In this document: positions 1-8,658 of the stretch, one piece after another | Numbering within the stretch: the first letter of the stretch is position 1 | Layout of the letters: every line of letters starts with the position of its first letter | DNA from: Burkholderia sp. PAMC 26561 | Lineage (GTDB): Bacteria > Pseudomonadota > Gammaproteobacteria > Burkholderiales > Burkholderiaceae | NCBI RefSeq assembly: GCF_001557535.2 | Contig: NZ_CP014309.1 | Coordinates: 729,877-793,876 of the forward strand | Length of the DNA stretch: 64,000 nt | Reading direction: 5' to 3' | Translations under genes and position numbers: made by a program | The notes under the pieces: generated by a model | Seen by the model: only the letters and a program-made list of their open reading frames with translations | Databases searched by the model: none | What the model was told of the DNA's origin: nothing

Positions 1-512
1 TCGGTGCCGGAATTGCTGTCGGCGCCGACCGCTTTGACGATGTCGCCCTGCTCGTTGTGCTTGAACTGGATGCCGACCGCCATTTGCGGGATCCAGGTGT
101 CCTGATCGAGCACGGCGTCGCCGAAGAGCCGCACCTTCATCCCGGCGATATCCTGGTTGAACTTGAAGCTGGAGCCGAGGCCGAGTGCGGCGCCGGCATC
201 GCGTGTGTCGAAGGTCTGCCGCGCGACCGACAATTCGACGCGGTTCGCGACGCCGAGCGCGGCGCCATAAGTGGCGAGCGCGAAGTCTTGGGTGCGCAAG
301 TAGGTTCCATACGCACTGCCGCCGACCTGCGACGCCGTTCCGTAGCCGCCGATCACTGCCCACGGCGTGAGGCCGCCACCCCCCGCGCCTTCTAATTCGG
401 ACACGCCGCCGGTCAGCAGCAACTTGCCGCCGGTCGCGTCATCGGCGTGAGCTTGGCCGGCGAACGCGACGCAGGCCGCGAACGCGAGACAGTTTGATCG
501 TTTTGACACCAT
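1..512 (-). CDS. DUF3034 family outer-membrane protein, N-terminal part
   Basis: The gene runs off the left edge of the window, so only about the first 170 residues are visible. The ATG at 512-510 opens a secretion signal of Sec type (basic start, hydrophobic core LAFAACVAFAG, cleavage near AHA-DD). After it come KLLLTGGVSELEGAGGGGLTPW and then IGGYGT, RVELSVARQTFDT, LGLGSSFKFNQDI and RLFGDAVLDQDTWIPQ, the pattern I associate with DUF3034, a beta-rich family of unknown function in proteobacterial envelopes. Alternating hydrophobic strands fit a small barrel. It could alternatively be called a generic porin, but the TGGV and GGGLTPW signature favours DUF3034. The substrate or role is unknown. 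Confidence 0.75.
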   Translation of the reverse strand, partial: MVSKRSNCLAFAACVAFAGQAHADDATGGKLLLTGGVSELEGAGGGGLTPWAVIGGYGTASQVGGSAYGTYLRTQDFALATYGAALGVANRVELSVARQTFDTRDAGAALGLGSSFKFNQDIAGMKVRLFGDAVLDQDTWIPQMAVGIQFKHNEQGDIVKAVGADSNSGT

Positions 513-958
513 GCTTTCACGTGCGCCTCGTGCGGAAGCGTCCGGCCGTTGTATGTAAGTCTCTCTTTACGGCACAAATCGCGTTCTCTTAAGTCGGCTT
601 TGTCAAACTGTTAGGAGTGGTACGGCATGATGGCGGGTGTGACTATAGACAGAAAGTGATCGACGGATTTGGGTGACTTCGGCGATTCGCATCAAGCGAA
701 TCGAGCTGTGCGCTGTTTGCGAGAAAGTGAAGCGCGCAGGAGATGCCGCTTGAGCGCGATATGTCAGACCAAAATTAGGCGTTAAGCACAGATGACGCCC
801 ATGATCGTTATTGCGCCTCTCTCAGCGCGCGTTTTGATATTTGTGGCTATGCCTCAAACTGTCCGCTGTCGTAGCATCTGTCGACCAAGCCACTGACGCG
901 CCTCTACCTCCGCACGCTCGGTGTGAAGCATTGAGCAGCATCAGCGCTCTTCAGTACG
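513..958. other. Intergenic region between two minus-strand genes
   Basis: No convincing gene is seen in these 446 bases. The right part follows the stop of the truncated GGDEF gene and the left part should carry the promoter of the DUF3034 gene. A short forward frame at 841-1077 overlaps the GGDEF gene and has no family resemblance. Confidence 0.5.
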
Positions 959-1522
959 TCAATCCGCCACCCGGTTCCTGCCTGCCGCCTTTGCCGCATA
1001 TAGTGACTTGTCTGCAGCGGCGAGCAGGTCGTGCATCGACGCTAACGCGTGCGATAAGGACGCGCAACCAAGACTGACGGTCACTACCTGCTCACCCACG
1101 GCGGTATCGATCCGGCTGGCTTCGATGGTCGCGCGGATGCGTTCTGCGATCAGCGCCGCGCCATCCGCCGACGTACCGGGCAGCATCAGGCAAAACTCCT
1201 CCCCTCCGAGGCGCGCAATCACATCGATAGAGCGAAGGGAACGCCTCGCCTCCGCGACAATTCTTTCCAGGACCTTATCGCCTGCCTGGTGCCCTGCTGT
1301 ATCGTTGATTTTCTTGAAGTGATCCGCATCGATCATTACAAACGAAAGCGATTTGCCCGACCGCTTCGACCGGGCAACTTCCTTCTCTGCGACCTTGAAA
1401 AAATGGGCGCGATTCATCGCTCCGGTCAGATGATCGGTCGTCAAAAGACGCGTGAGCTCGTCGCTGCTGATTTTCCTTTCCGATACGTCGCGCAGAACAA
1501 CCGGTTTCCGAACGGCTTCCAA
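959..1522 (-). pseudogene. Diguanylate cyclase (PAS-GGDEF) truncated by an IS110-type fragment
   Basis: The preserved part encodes the end of a PAS domain (VVLRDVSERK) and a complete GGDEF domain: THDHLTGAMNR-like start, signature RLGGEEF and an inhibitory I-site RSID five residues before it. GGEEF is an active variant, so this domain could have made cyclic di-GMP from two GTP. The upstream sensory region is missing: at about 1505-1522 the reading passes directly into a transposase fragment read on the other strand. The ATG at 1522 is therefore inside the junction and is unlikely to be the native start. A shortened cyclase might still be made if a promoter is supplied by the inserted DNA, but I call it a truncated gene. 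Confidence 0.8.
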
Positions 1523-2025
1523 CGGCGCTCATCGATACGCTACGGGAGCAATGGGCAGCGTTATCGAAGATTGACGAACAGGTTTCCACGATCGAGCGTC
1601 GCCTCAAACAAGCGGCACTTAACGACAACAACGTTAGAGCAATCACTGCGATTCCAGGCGTTGGCATCTTGACAGCCACCGCGGCTATCGCGTCGATGGG
1701 CGACGTAGGTGCGTTTCGATCGGGCCGTGAATTCGCCGCGTGGGTCGGTCTGGTCCCTAAGCAAAACGGTTCCGGGGGTAAGGTTACGCTTGGAAGAATT
1801 AGCAGACGTGGTGATACTTACTTGCGAACTTTATTAATTCACGGGGCAAGAAGTGTGCTGTACCGATTCAAGCAGCCTAACTCGTGGTTAGAAGAAATTA
1901 AGAAGCGGAGACCGCCAAACGTCGTGGTGGTCGCAATAGCAAACAAAATGGCGAGGACAATCTGGGCCGTTCTAAGTCACGGCCAGCCGTACGAGCCAGG
2001 GCACGTCAGTATTGAACCTGCCTAA
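1505..2025 (+). pseudogene. IS110-family transposase, C-terminal fragment
   Basis: Reading the frame that ends at 2025 backwards past the ATG at 1669 gives a continuous C-terminal half of an IS110/IS1111 transposase: a coiled region (LREQWAALSKIDEQVSTIERRL), then ITAIPGVGILTATA, FRSGREFAAWVGLVPKQ, SGGKVTLGRISRRGDTYLRTLL and NKMARTIWAVL. This is the transposase_20 domain with its conserved serine motif. The N-terminal DEDD RuvC-like catalytic domain is absent because the frame stops at the junction with the GGDEF gene near 1505. The fragment cannot be active. It lies directly before a second, longer IS1111-type element and may be what remains of an earlier insertion. Confidence 0.85.
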
Positions 2026-2290
2026 TCACTATCCGTTCTTACGACGGCGTTCGTCCAGGCAGGATCAAAGGTTGCGTTGGCAGTCGAAAGCGATGACAAA
2101 ATAGGTCGGACCGGTACTCGCCAAACCTGAATGCGCATACGAGCTTGCAGCTCGTTTGATCAAAGAGGCGTGAGTAAGCGGATTTCATCGAGGCCCACAG
2201 TGCGCGCCTAGCGCTGTAGCAAGGCTGATGGTATGGACTCCCGCCCCCTCCGGGGCGACACTGACCGCACCAACTCCTGGGAGAACGTCA

Positions 2291-3303
2291 ATGCCTACGC
2301 TTACCATCGGTCTAGACATCGCAAAAAACGTGTTTCAGATTCACGGCGTTGATCGCCACGGGAAAGTGGTCATTCAGCGAAAGCTTCGCCGAAGTGACGT
2401 GCTGAAGTTCTTCGCAAAACTCGAATCTGGTCTGATTGGCATCGAGGCCTGCCACGGATCGCATTTTTGGGCTCGTGAATTGACTGCCTTAGGTCATACG
2501 GTCCGGTTGCTACCAACGCAGTACGTAAAGCCATTCCTCATCGGCGGCAAAACGATGCGAATGACGCGGCTGCGATCTGTGCAGCAGTCACTCGTGCGGG
2601 CATCCACTTTGTCGCGATAAAAAGCGCGGAACAGCAGTCGCTGCAATCGGTGCATCGCATGCGCCAACGACTGGTCCTGGAGCGTACTGCCAAGTCCAAT
2701 CAGATCCGAAGCATGTTTGCCGAAGAGGGTGTGATCTTCCCGATTGGTCTTCCGCAGTTAAAAAAGGGGGTGATGGCGCTGGTCAACGACCCCGATTCCG
2801 GCATCACCACTTTGCTAAGACGGCTTGGATCAATGTACCTTGAGCAACTGAAGGCATTGCAGCAATGGCTCGACGAACTTGCCACCGAGATAGCGGAGAT
2901 ATTCAAAAGCAATGAGGCCTGCCAGCGGCTCGCTACAGTTCCGGGAATTGGGCCGGTTATTGCGACTGCGCTCGTGAGCAGTGTGGGCGATCCCTCGCAG
3001 TTCAAGAATGGGAGACAGTTCGCAGCCTGGCTGGGGCTAACGCCGATGCAAAGATCGAGTGGAGGCAAAACGCGATTAGGCGGTATCACAAAGCGCGGCG
3101 ACACTTATCTAAGAACTTTGCTTGTACAGGGTGCCCGCGCGGTAATGCACTTCGTGAGTCGGCGCAATGACAGTCACAGCCAGTGGATCAAATCCGTTAT
3201 GCAACGCCGTCACGTGAGCATCGCGGCGATCGCCCTGGCGAACAAGACGGCGCGCATCGCTTGGGCCATATTGACGGGCAACGGCTGTTTCAGGGCTGCA
3301 TAG
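2291..3303 (+). pseudogene. IS1111-type transposase with a -1 frameshift
   Basis: The N-terminal half starts at ATG 2291 (MPTLTIGLDIAKNVFQIHGVD) and carries the RuvC-like DEDD domain, with the first Asp in GLDIA and the Glu in IGIEACHGSH. Within the A-run at 2549-2552 the frame is lost. One extra A would restore GGKNDANDAAAICAAV and run into the second frame, which contains the rest of the DEDD domain and the transposase_20 domain (VPGIGPVIATALV, FAAWLGLTPMQRSSGGK, KRGDTYLRTLLVQGAR). Together the two halves give about 338 residues, normal for the family. The slip in a homopolymer could be a real mutation, a sequencing error or, less likely, programmed frameshifting. As written the transposase is not translatable as one protein. 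Confidence 0.85.
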
Positions 3304-3549
3304 CAGGCTTCAGATATCGAGTACTGTTTCATTTCTTCCGCGATTGCGCAAGAAGCGGCAAGCATGGCGAACCGGTCGGACCGGCGCTTGCAGATCCTGA
3401 TATATCCGACGGCTGCAGTACGAAGCCAGAAGGCCGATGAGGAGCAAGCGCGCAGATTTCCATGATGGCTCGTGCGGCAGTAAGCACATCAGAAGCCGAA
3501 TGTACGGACGCAGTCGTGACCCTCAAAATGCAAACCGATCTTGCTCATA
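3304..3549 (+). ncRNA. Candidate seekRNA/bridge RNA region of the IS1111-type element
   Basis: These 246 bases lie between the transposase stop and the right inverted repeat and hold no believable gene. In IS1111-type elements the guide RNA that pairs with target and donor DNA is encoded at this place, downstream of the transposase. I infer its presence from position and family only; I did not fold the sequence or identify the guide loops. If the transposase frameshift is real, the RNA would have to work with a protein from another copy. Confidence 0.35.
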
Positions 3550-3562
3550 GGCGGGAGTCCAT

Positions 3563-3923
3563 GTACGGATATACAGCAGCAGTCCATCCACTTGTCAGAT
3601 TTCGAAACTGCTTCGCAAACGGGAGGCGTTCATATACATGCGCATGTTCATCCGGTGCGCGGGCATCGTCTCTCCGGCCAAAGCCGGCGAGCATAACCCG
3701 CGTGATTGATGTCATGCGCAACGCCAATCCTGCTGTCTGGTCCGCTCGGTCACGTTCCCGAAACGGCCGGTCACGTTGCCGTAATCGCCGGTCACGATCC
3801 CGAAACGGCCGGTCACCTTCATCCGAAATACGCACAATGGACCCTAGCCAAACCGCACACCGCTGAAACAGTTGCGCTCATGCGTTGGGACATGAAGTCA
3901 CCCGGAACACGCGAGGAATGTTT
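3563..3923. other. Intergenic region with tandem repeats
   Basis: No gene is supported here. The notable content is the array of 21-bp units at 3747-3833 listed separately. Confidence 0.5.
3747..3833. repeat. 21-bp tandem repeats, probably the end of an IS21-like element
   Basis: Four consecutive units begin at 3747, 3768, 3789 and 3810, each opening with CGGTCAC. Units 1 and 3 differ at one position, unit 2 at a few, and unit 4 is degenerate and slightly longer. The period of 21 bp is strict for the first three. IS21-family elements carry multiple terminal repeats of about this size that bind the transposase, so this may be the surviving end of such an element; no istA or istB gene is next to it. 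The spacing of two helical turns also suits a protein-binding array. Confidence 0.6.
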
Positions 3924-6266
3924 TCATATCGAGAACGTAGGCCTGCGTGCGTCTACGCGCGCTCTGAGCAGGGCAGATATTTCCACAGTCGGAAGCGGCC
4001 TGCACAGCAAGAACCCCTGAAGACGATTGCAGCCCATAGAAGCGAGCGCCGCCATTTGCTCTTGCGTCTCTACGCCTTCGGCGACAACGTCGAGTTCAAG
4101 ATTCTTCGCCAGTAAAACAATGCTTCGCAAGATCGACATTGTCCTGGGTTTTTGCAACATCCGCATCACGAATGAGCGGTCAATTTTCAGCGTGTCGATC
4201 GGGTAGCGGTCCAAGTACGCCAAAGAAGAATAACCGGTGCCGAAGTCATCCAAGGCGATGCGCACTCCCTTGCTCCTTAGCGCCACGAACATCGCCTCCG
4301 TTGATGGCGAATCATCAAGCAAAACGCCTTCGGTGATTTCAATCTGCAAATCTGAAAGGGTAAATCCGGCAGCGTCAGTGACGTGAACCAGATTGCGAAG
4401 AAAGGAGGGTTCACGAAGCTCAAGTGCGGAAACGTTGACATTTAAATGCAACGATAGCTCGGGGAATTCGCGCTGCCATATACCCACCTGAGCAACGGCG
4501 GTTTTAAGCACCCACCGATCGATCGCACCGACAATCCCGAGCTGTTCGGCAAGAGGTATGAATTTCGCCGGCGACACCTGCCCCCGCCGTTCGTGGGTCC
4601 AGCGAACCAGCGCTTCAACCCCAATTATGCGGTGCAGAGCCGAGTCGAAGATGGGCTGGTAGTAAACCTCAAATGCGTTCGCTTGCGCGGCCTTCCTCAA
4701 ATCAGCCTGGAGCGATAAAACCTCGAGCGCCCGCTCATGCATCGAAGGCTGAAAAAACTCGAAACTCCCGCTACCGCTGTGTTTTGCCGCATACATGGCG
4801 GCGTCCGCGTCCCGCAGGACCTCGCTTGCGCTGGTATATGCTTCCGAGAGTTCAAGGATTCCGATGCTGCACGAAAGAACAAGGTCCCCAGGAAGAAGCG
4901 AGAAAGAACGGCAAAGCGCAGCCTTGATGCCTCTGGCGATTGTTTCCAAGGCGTCGCGACTTTCGCGGCGCTCAACAAAAATGACGAACTCGTCTCCCGC
5001 TAAACGCGCGAGCACGTCCGAGGGACGCACGCATTGAGCGAGCCGTGTTGCGACCTCGACCAACAATGCATCGCCGACCGCGTGTCCAAAACTGTCATTC
5101 ACGAGCTTGAACCCGTCGAGGTCCAGGAAAAAAACAGCGCCGCCGCGATCTTGCCGGCCTTCGCTGCCGACGAGTTTATCGCAGGACCGGAGTGCCGCAT
5201 CGATCCGTTGCATCACAAAGGCACGATTACAAAGCGCGGTGAGTTCGTCATGCGTTGCTGCGTACTCGAGCGCTTGCTGTGCGAGTTGTCGTTCAGCAAG
5301 TGACACCGCCAACGCCTCGCGTTCCTTTTCCGCTGCCTGCGCTCGCAATGCCGCGATTTGCGCCTCTTTGCGCTCGCTCGTATCACGCTGAACCGAAACC
5401 CAATGCGTGAACCACCCTGTCTCGTCAGCGACGGGGACGATACTCAGCTCGACCCAGAAAGGTGTACCGTCCTTTTTGTAGTTCAGCAGTTCAATCTCGA
5501 TCGGGCGCCACGCCTGCAATGCCGCTTTGAGCGTGGCGAGCGCTTTACGATCCGTGGCAGGCCCATGAAGAATTCGAGGCGTACGACCCAAGACGTCCGA
5601 TTCGGTGTATCCGGTGGTCCTCGTGAAGGCCGGATTGCAATAAACAATGCGCGGCCCTGGTAGCGTAATCGGTTCAGCTTCCGTAATGAGTATCGAATCG
5701 CGTGCATTGACGACGGCGGATTCGAGCAGTCTCAGCCGCTCGGTTGATCGCGCGTTCTCGCTCACCAGTTGCTGGGGCTGCGCAGCATCAACAATCGCTC
5801 GTTGAGACGCCGACTGTTGATTGGCTACCACTATTTGTGCCCCGATCGTCCCCAAAACAAAGTGTTGAGCAGCGCTCAGCCTTCCCCGCGCGGCTAACGA
5901 TCCTAGAATGAGCTGGCCGTCAAAGGCACCGTCGGCGTCTACCAGGGGCACGACCACAACAAAGCGGGCAACTACACCTGCAGAGGTCGATTCGTCGGTG
6001 CGTGAGGGCCAGCCATCGATACCTGCCTCAGTCTCGAGAACAAACGGTTGGCACTCTTTGGCTTGAATTCGGTCAAGAAACGTAAACCCACAGCCGAACG
6101 AGTAGTTGTCGGCATCCCCCAAATGCGCGGCTACGACAAGGCCTTCCGTTGTCGCACGATACAGAACACCTAACTCGCAATCCGCGGCCCGCGCAGCAGC
6201 GGTGAGTAGCCGATTAAATATCAACGGTACATTGTTGGCCTTTACTTCCTCGTTTTTGGAGCCCAT
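3924..6266 (-). CDS. GAF-PAS-GGDEF-EAL cyclic di-GMP phosphodiesterase
   Basis: 780 residues, cytoplasmic, no membrane segments. A GAF-like domain covers about 10-150. A PAS domain follows at about 183-300 with LOV-like sequence, but the segment that carries the flavin-binding cysteine in LOV proteins reads GRTPRILHG, without cysteine, so photochemistry is unlikely. A helix (300-335) leads to GGDEF at 340-505, where the signature is LAGDEF (422-427) with an I-site RPSD just before; the first glycine is replaced, so cyclase activity is doubtful. The EAL domain (about 520-775) keeps EALVRW (551) and DDFGTGYSS (674), so hydrolysis of cyclic di-GMP is the likely activity, with the GGDEF part perhaps binding GTP as a regulator. 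It stands alone, with no operon partner. Confidence 0.88.
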   Translation of the reverse strand: MGSKNEEVKANNVPLIFNRLLTAAARAADCELGVLYRATTEGLVVAAHLGDADNYSFGCGFTFLDRIQAKECQPFVLETEAGIDGWPSRTDESTSAGVVARFVVVVPLVDADGAFDGQLILGSLAARGRLSAAQHFVLGTIGAQIVVANQQSASQRAIVDAAQPQQLVSENARSTERLRLLESAVVNARDSILITEAEPITLPGPRIVYCNPAFTRTTGYTESDVLGRTPRILHGPATDRKALATLKAALQAWRPIEIELLNYKKDGTPFWVELSIVPVADETGWFTHWVSVQRDTSERKEAQIAALRAQAAEKEREALAVSLAERQLAQQALEYAATHDELTALCNRAFVMQRIDAALRSCDKLVGSEGRQDRGGAVFFLDLDGFKLVNDSFGHAVGDALLVEVATRLAQCVRPSDVLARLAGDEFVIFVERRESRDALETIARGIKAALCRSFSLLPGDLVLSCSIGILELSEAYTSASEVLRDADAAMYAAKHSGSGSFEFFQPSMHERALEVLSLQADLRKAAQANAFEVYYQPIFDSALHRIIGVEALVRWTHERRGQVSPAKFIPLAEQLGIVGAIDRWVLKTAVAQVGIWQREFPELSLHLNVNVSALELREPSFLRNLVHVTDAAGFTLSDLQIEITEGVLLDDSPSTEAMFVALRSKGVRIALDDFGTGYSSLAYLDRYPIDTLKIDRSFVMRMLQKPRTMSILRSIVLLAKNLELDVVAEGVETQEQMAALASMGCNRLQGFLLCRPLPTVEISALLRARVDARRPTFSI

Positions 6267-6486
6267 TTTCGCCTTTGGTCTAGCTCATCCGGGTTTTCCC
6301 GTGAATCGTTCGCGTGTGGGTCCGTGCCGAGGATCATGGCTTCGCGGTCGCACCTGAATTCCACTTCATTTAATGCTTGAGACGTAAATACGCCGATTTC
6401 TCTATTAACGGCCCAATGTCGAGTTTCTGAAGCTCACCGAAGCATAGCTGTAGCAGCTCGACTCTCGGTGCGACCGATTACGGTCC
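6267..6486. other. Upstream region of the GAF-PAS-GGDEF-EAL gene
   Basis: The sequence between the start of that gene and the flanking repeat of the IS3-family element contains no gene I can support; it should hold the minus-strand promoter. Confidence 0.4.
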
Positions 6487-6501
6487 TTTGCCTGGTCGAT
6501 T
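6487..6501 (+). repeat. 15-bp direct repeat flanking an IS3-family element, left copy
   Basis: TTTGCCTGGTCGATT stands directly outside the left end (TGCGGCG...) of the element, and an identical copy lies directly outside its right end at 9578-9592. Fifteen bases is far longer than the 3-5 bp duplication usual for IS3-family transposition. Confidence 0.8.
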
Positions 6502-6568
6502 TGCGGCGCCTCCGGTTTTTTTGGACACAGATTTAGGGTAAAACGTGTGTTCCAAACTGGAGTAGTTC

Positions 6569-6958
6569 ATGTTGAAGAAAGCTGATGCGAATGCAGTTGC
6601 GCCAGAGTCGTTGGAAGGCGCGCGTAGCGCGACTGGAAGCGCCTCTGGCACCGCCGAAGTCAAACGCTGGTCGACCGGGCGCAAACGCGGCGTGGTGCTT
6701 CGATTGCTGCGCGGCGAACCCGTCGATGCCGTGTCGCGCGAAGTTGGCGTGACGATCGCCGAGCTTGAATGCTGGCGTGAACAGGCTCTGGCGGGCATGG
6801 AGGCAGGCCTGAAGGCACGCACTAGCGATCCGTTGGAAGCCCGACTCAACGAGGCCGTCCGGCGCGTCGGCGAGCTCACGATGACAATCGAGATTTTGAA
6901 CAAGGAACGCGAGCGGCAGGCCCGTCGCCCTTTGAGCGCTCGGAGATCATCGACATGA
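6569..6958 (+). CDS. IS3-family transposase OrfA of the outer element
   Basis: 129 residues. The central part (VKRWSTGRKRGVVLRLLRGEPVDAVSREVGVTIAELECWREQAL) is the helix-turn-helix DNA-binding domain typical of IS3 OrfA, followed by a leucine-rich helix (RLNEAVRRVGELTMTIEILNKE) that usually mediates dimerisation. The stop overlaps the start of orfB (ATGA at 6955-6958), so the second gene was probably read by coupling or frameshifting. This gene is intact, but its partner is interrupted, so the element should not move by itself. Confidence 0.8.
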   Translation: MLKKADANAVAPESLEGARSATGSASGTAEVKRWSTGRKRGVVLRLLRGEPVDAVSREVGVTIAELECWREQALAGMEAGLKARTSDPLEARLNEAVRRVGELTMTIEILNKERERQARRPLSARRSST

Positions 6959-7033
6959 GCCACGAGATCTCCGTGAGCGTCGGCAAGCCCTTTGCGGTAG
7001 ATTTCAAGCTAGATGTCGCCTCAACGATTAGAT

Positions 7034-8113
7034 TTAGGCGGCTTTTTGCTCCTGTCGGTGGTCGCGTTTGATGGGTTCGAAGTTGTCTATCTGATCGGGA
7101 TTCAGATGGACCGTTTTTACGCGCTTCCAGTTTCGAGTGGGGCCTTTCCATCGTAGCGGGTTGCGCTGCTTTGCCGCCTCGTAGAGCATCGCGCGGCGAT
7201 CGAGGATCTGCTGGTCGAGGTTGGCGTGCCGTTGGGCAGGCGTGACGAAACGGATCGCGCTGTGACGATGTTCGTGGTTATACCAGCGCACCAACACGGT
7301 GACCCAAGCGCGCGCGGCAAATAGAGTGTCGAACGCCTGCAGAGGATAGGCCGGCCGATACTTCAGTGTTTTGAACAACGATTCCGAGAACGGGTTGTCG
7401 TTGCTCACGCCCGGTCGACTCAATGACGGCATGACACCCAGAGCCTGCAGGGTGGCGAGCATCGTGGCACCCTTCATTGGGCCGCCGTTATCCGAATGCA
7501 AAATCACCTGACCCGGTTTGATCGCTTCACGTGCACATAGGTCCTTCAGAAGCTCGCTGGCCTGGGCGCTGCTCTCTTCAGCGTAGACCTGCCAGCCGAC
7601 GACCATCCGACTGAATACGTCCATGAACAGATAGAGATAGAAATACTGCCCGCGAACTGTCGTCGGCAGGTAAGTGATATCCCAGCTGAACAATTGATTG
7701 GGCTCGTCGGCACAAACTGCGCGAGGCTTGCTGCGGGCGCGCGCTGGTTGTTCACTGCGCCGATGAGCAAGCTGTTTCTCTTCACGCAGCACCCGGTAGA
7801 ACGTCGATTCTGAGGCGATGTAGCGGCCCTGGTCGGCCAATCGAGGGACGATTTGGCTCGGTGGCAGATGAGCGAATTCGACAGAGTTGGCCACCGCCAG
7901 CAGTTCAGCGCGCTCATCGGTCGACAGCTTGTGAACAGCATCATGATGGCGTAAGGCGCGCCCATCCACTGCTTCAGGACCGCCGCCTTGCCAGCGCTGC
8001 ACGGTGCGCGCGCTTAGCCCGAGCACAGCACATGCGCGTGCCTGACGAGCCCCGGCTGTAGTCGCCTTGCCGATCAGCTCCTGCAATGTCGCACGCTCTT
8101 CGGGGGAGCTCAT
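7034..8113 (-). CDS. IS3-family transposase OrfB, copy 1
   Basis: 359 residues from ATG 8113, overlapping the stop of orfA by ATGA. The N-terminal 60 residues form a helical region with a helix-turn-helix (VLGLSARTVQRW), followed by HTH_21-like sequence (SESTFYRVLREE) and the rve integrase core. The catalytic triad is Asp in SWDITYLP, Asp in ILHSDNGGPMKG and Glu in NDNPFSESLFKTLK. Length matches the OrfB of the second copy at 55015-56094 exactly, while the two sequences differ at many residues, so they come from separate acquisitions or an old duplication. A longer reading upstream of 8113 overlaps orfA and is not needed. Confidence 0.9.
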   Translation of the reverse strand: MSSPEERATLQELIGKATTAGARQARACAVLGLSARTVQRWQGGGPEAVDGRALRHHDAVHKLSTDERAELLAVANSVEFAHLPPSQIVPRLADQGRYIASESTFYRVLREEKQLAHRRSEQPARARSKPRAVCADEPNQLFSWDITYLPTTVRGQYFYLYLFMDVFSRMVVGWQVYAEESSAQASELLKDLCAREAIKPGQVILHSDNGGPMKGATMLATLQALGVMPSLSRPGVSNDNPFSESLFKTLKYRPAYPLQAFDTLFAARAWVTVLVRWYNHEHRHSAIRFVTPAQRHANLDQQILDRRAMLYEAAKQRNPLRWKGPTRNWKRVKTVHLNPDQIDNFEPIKRDHRQEQKAA

Positions 8114-8658
8114 TCGTCCTCGTCCCCGAACAGCGCCTGGTACTTTTTTGAAAGTATCAGCAACGCGGCCGCCTCCGCTAAAGCCTTTTCCTTGCGTTTC
8201 AATTCGCGCTGCAGCTGCGCATTGGCCTGTTTCAGCTCGCGCAGTTCTGGAGCGTTTGCACGTGCGCTGCTCGCGGTGCCGGCCGAGCAAAACTGGGCGC
8301 GCCACTGGTCCAGATGATGAACAAACAAGCCACGTTCACGGCACCACGCGCTTAGTGCCTCGTCGCTCAGTCCATGGCTCTGCTGCAATGCCAGCAGGCG
8401 CTCTTCCAAGGACCAATCTTCCGGGCGTCGTGCATCGACTGGCCCCGGGTTGCGGTTTGCGGCGTTAGACACGCGGATCCACTTCCTCAAAGTTAATACG
8501 TTCATGTTCAGTTCCGCGGCAACCGTTCCTACGGACCGGTTGCCGCGTTGCAGGACCTTTGCCAGCGCCTGCTCCCTGAATTCGACAGAATACGTCTGTT
8601 TGGCATTCACAACCTGCACCTCTGAGTTCTTCGGATTAAGAAAATTCAGAGGCGACAT
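8110..8658 (-). CDS. IS3-family transposase OrfA, copy 1
   Basis: 182 residues. The first domain (KQTYSVEFREQALAKVLQRG, then LNMNVLTLRKW) is the transposase_8 helix-turn-helix. A second helical part contains WSLEERLLALQQSHGLSDEALSAWCRERGLF, and a coiled coil (ELRELKQANAQLQRELKRKEKALAE) closes the protein and should mediate dimerisation with OrfB. The ATG at 8658 lies inside the right inverted repeat, so the native start may be somewhat downstream, for example near VNAKQTYS. The partner gene overlaps its stop by four bases. Confidence 0.87.
   Translation of the reverse strand: MSPLNFLNPKNSEVQVVNAKQTYSVEFREQALAKVLQRGNRSVGTVAAELNMNVLTLRKWIRVSNAANRNPGPVDARRPEDWSLEERLLALQQSHGLSDEALSAWCRERGLFVHHLDQWRAQFCSAGTASSARANAPELRELKQANAQLQRELKRKEKALAEAAALLILSKKYQALFGDEDE

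Larger units (their letters stand above)
2233..3562 (+). mobile_element. IS1111-type insertion sequence (IS110 family)
   Basis: The element is bounded by a perfect 13-bp inverted repeat: ATGGACTCCCGCC at 2233-2245 and its complement at 3550-3562. Inside is one transposase gene, broken by a frameshift, followed by about 246 non-coding bases. Short subterminal inverted repeats around a single gene with a long non-coding right end are the hallmark of the IS1111 branch of IS110. The exact outer ends may lie a few bases beyond the repeats, as is usual for this group, and no target duplication is expected. Confidence 0.8.

Noticed and set aside
841..1077. Short forward frame overlapping the truncated GGDEF gene
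   Set aside because: It is antisense to the conserved GGDEF domain end and has no family resemblance.
3747..3833. Possible CRISPR array
   Set aside because: The 21-bp units are contiguous with no spacers and no cas genes are near.
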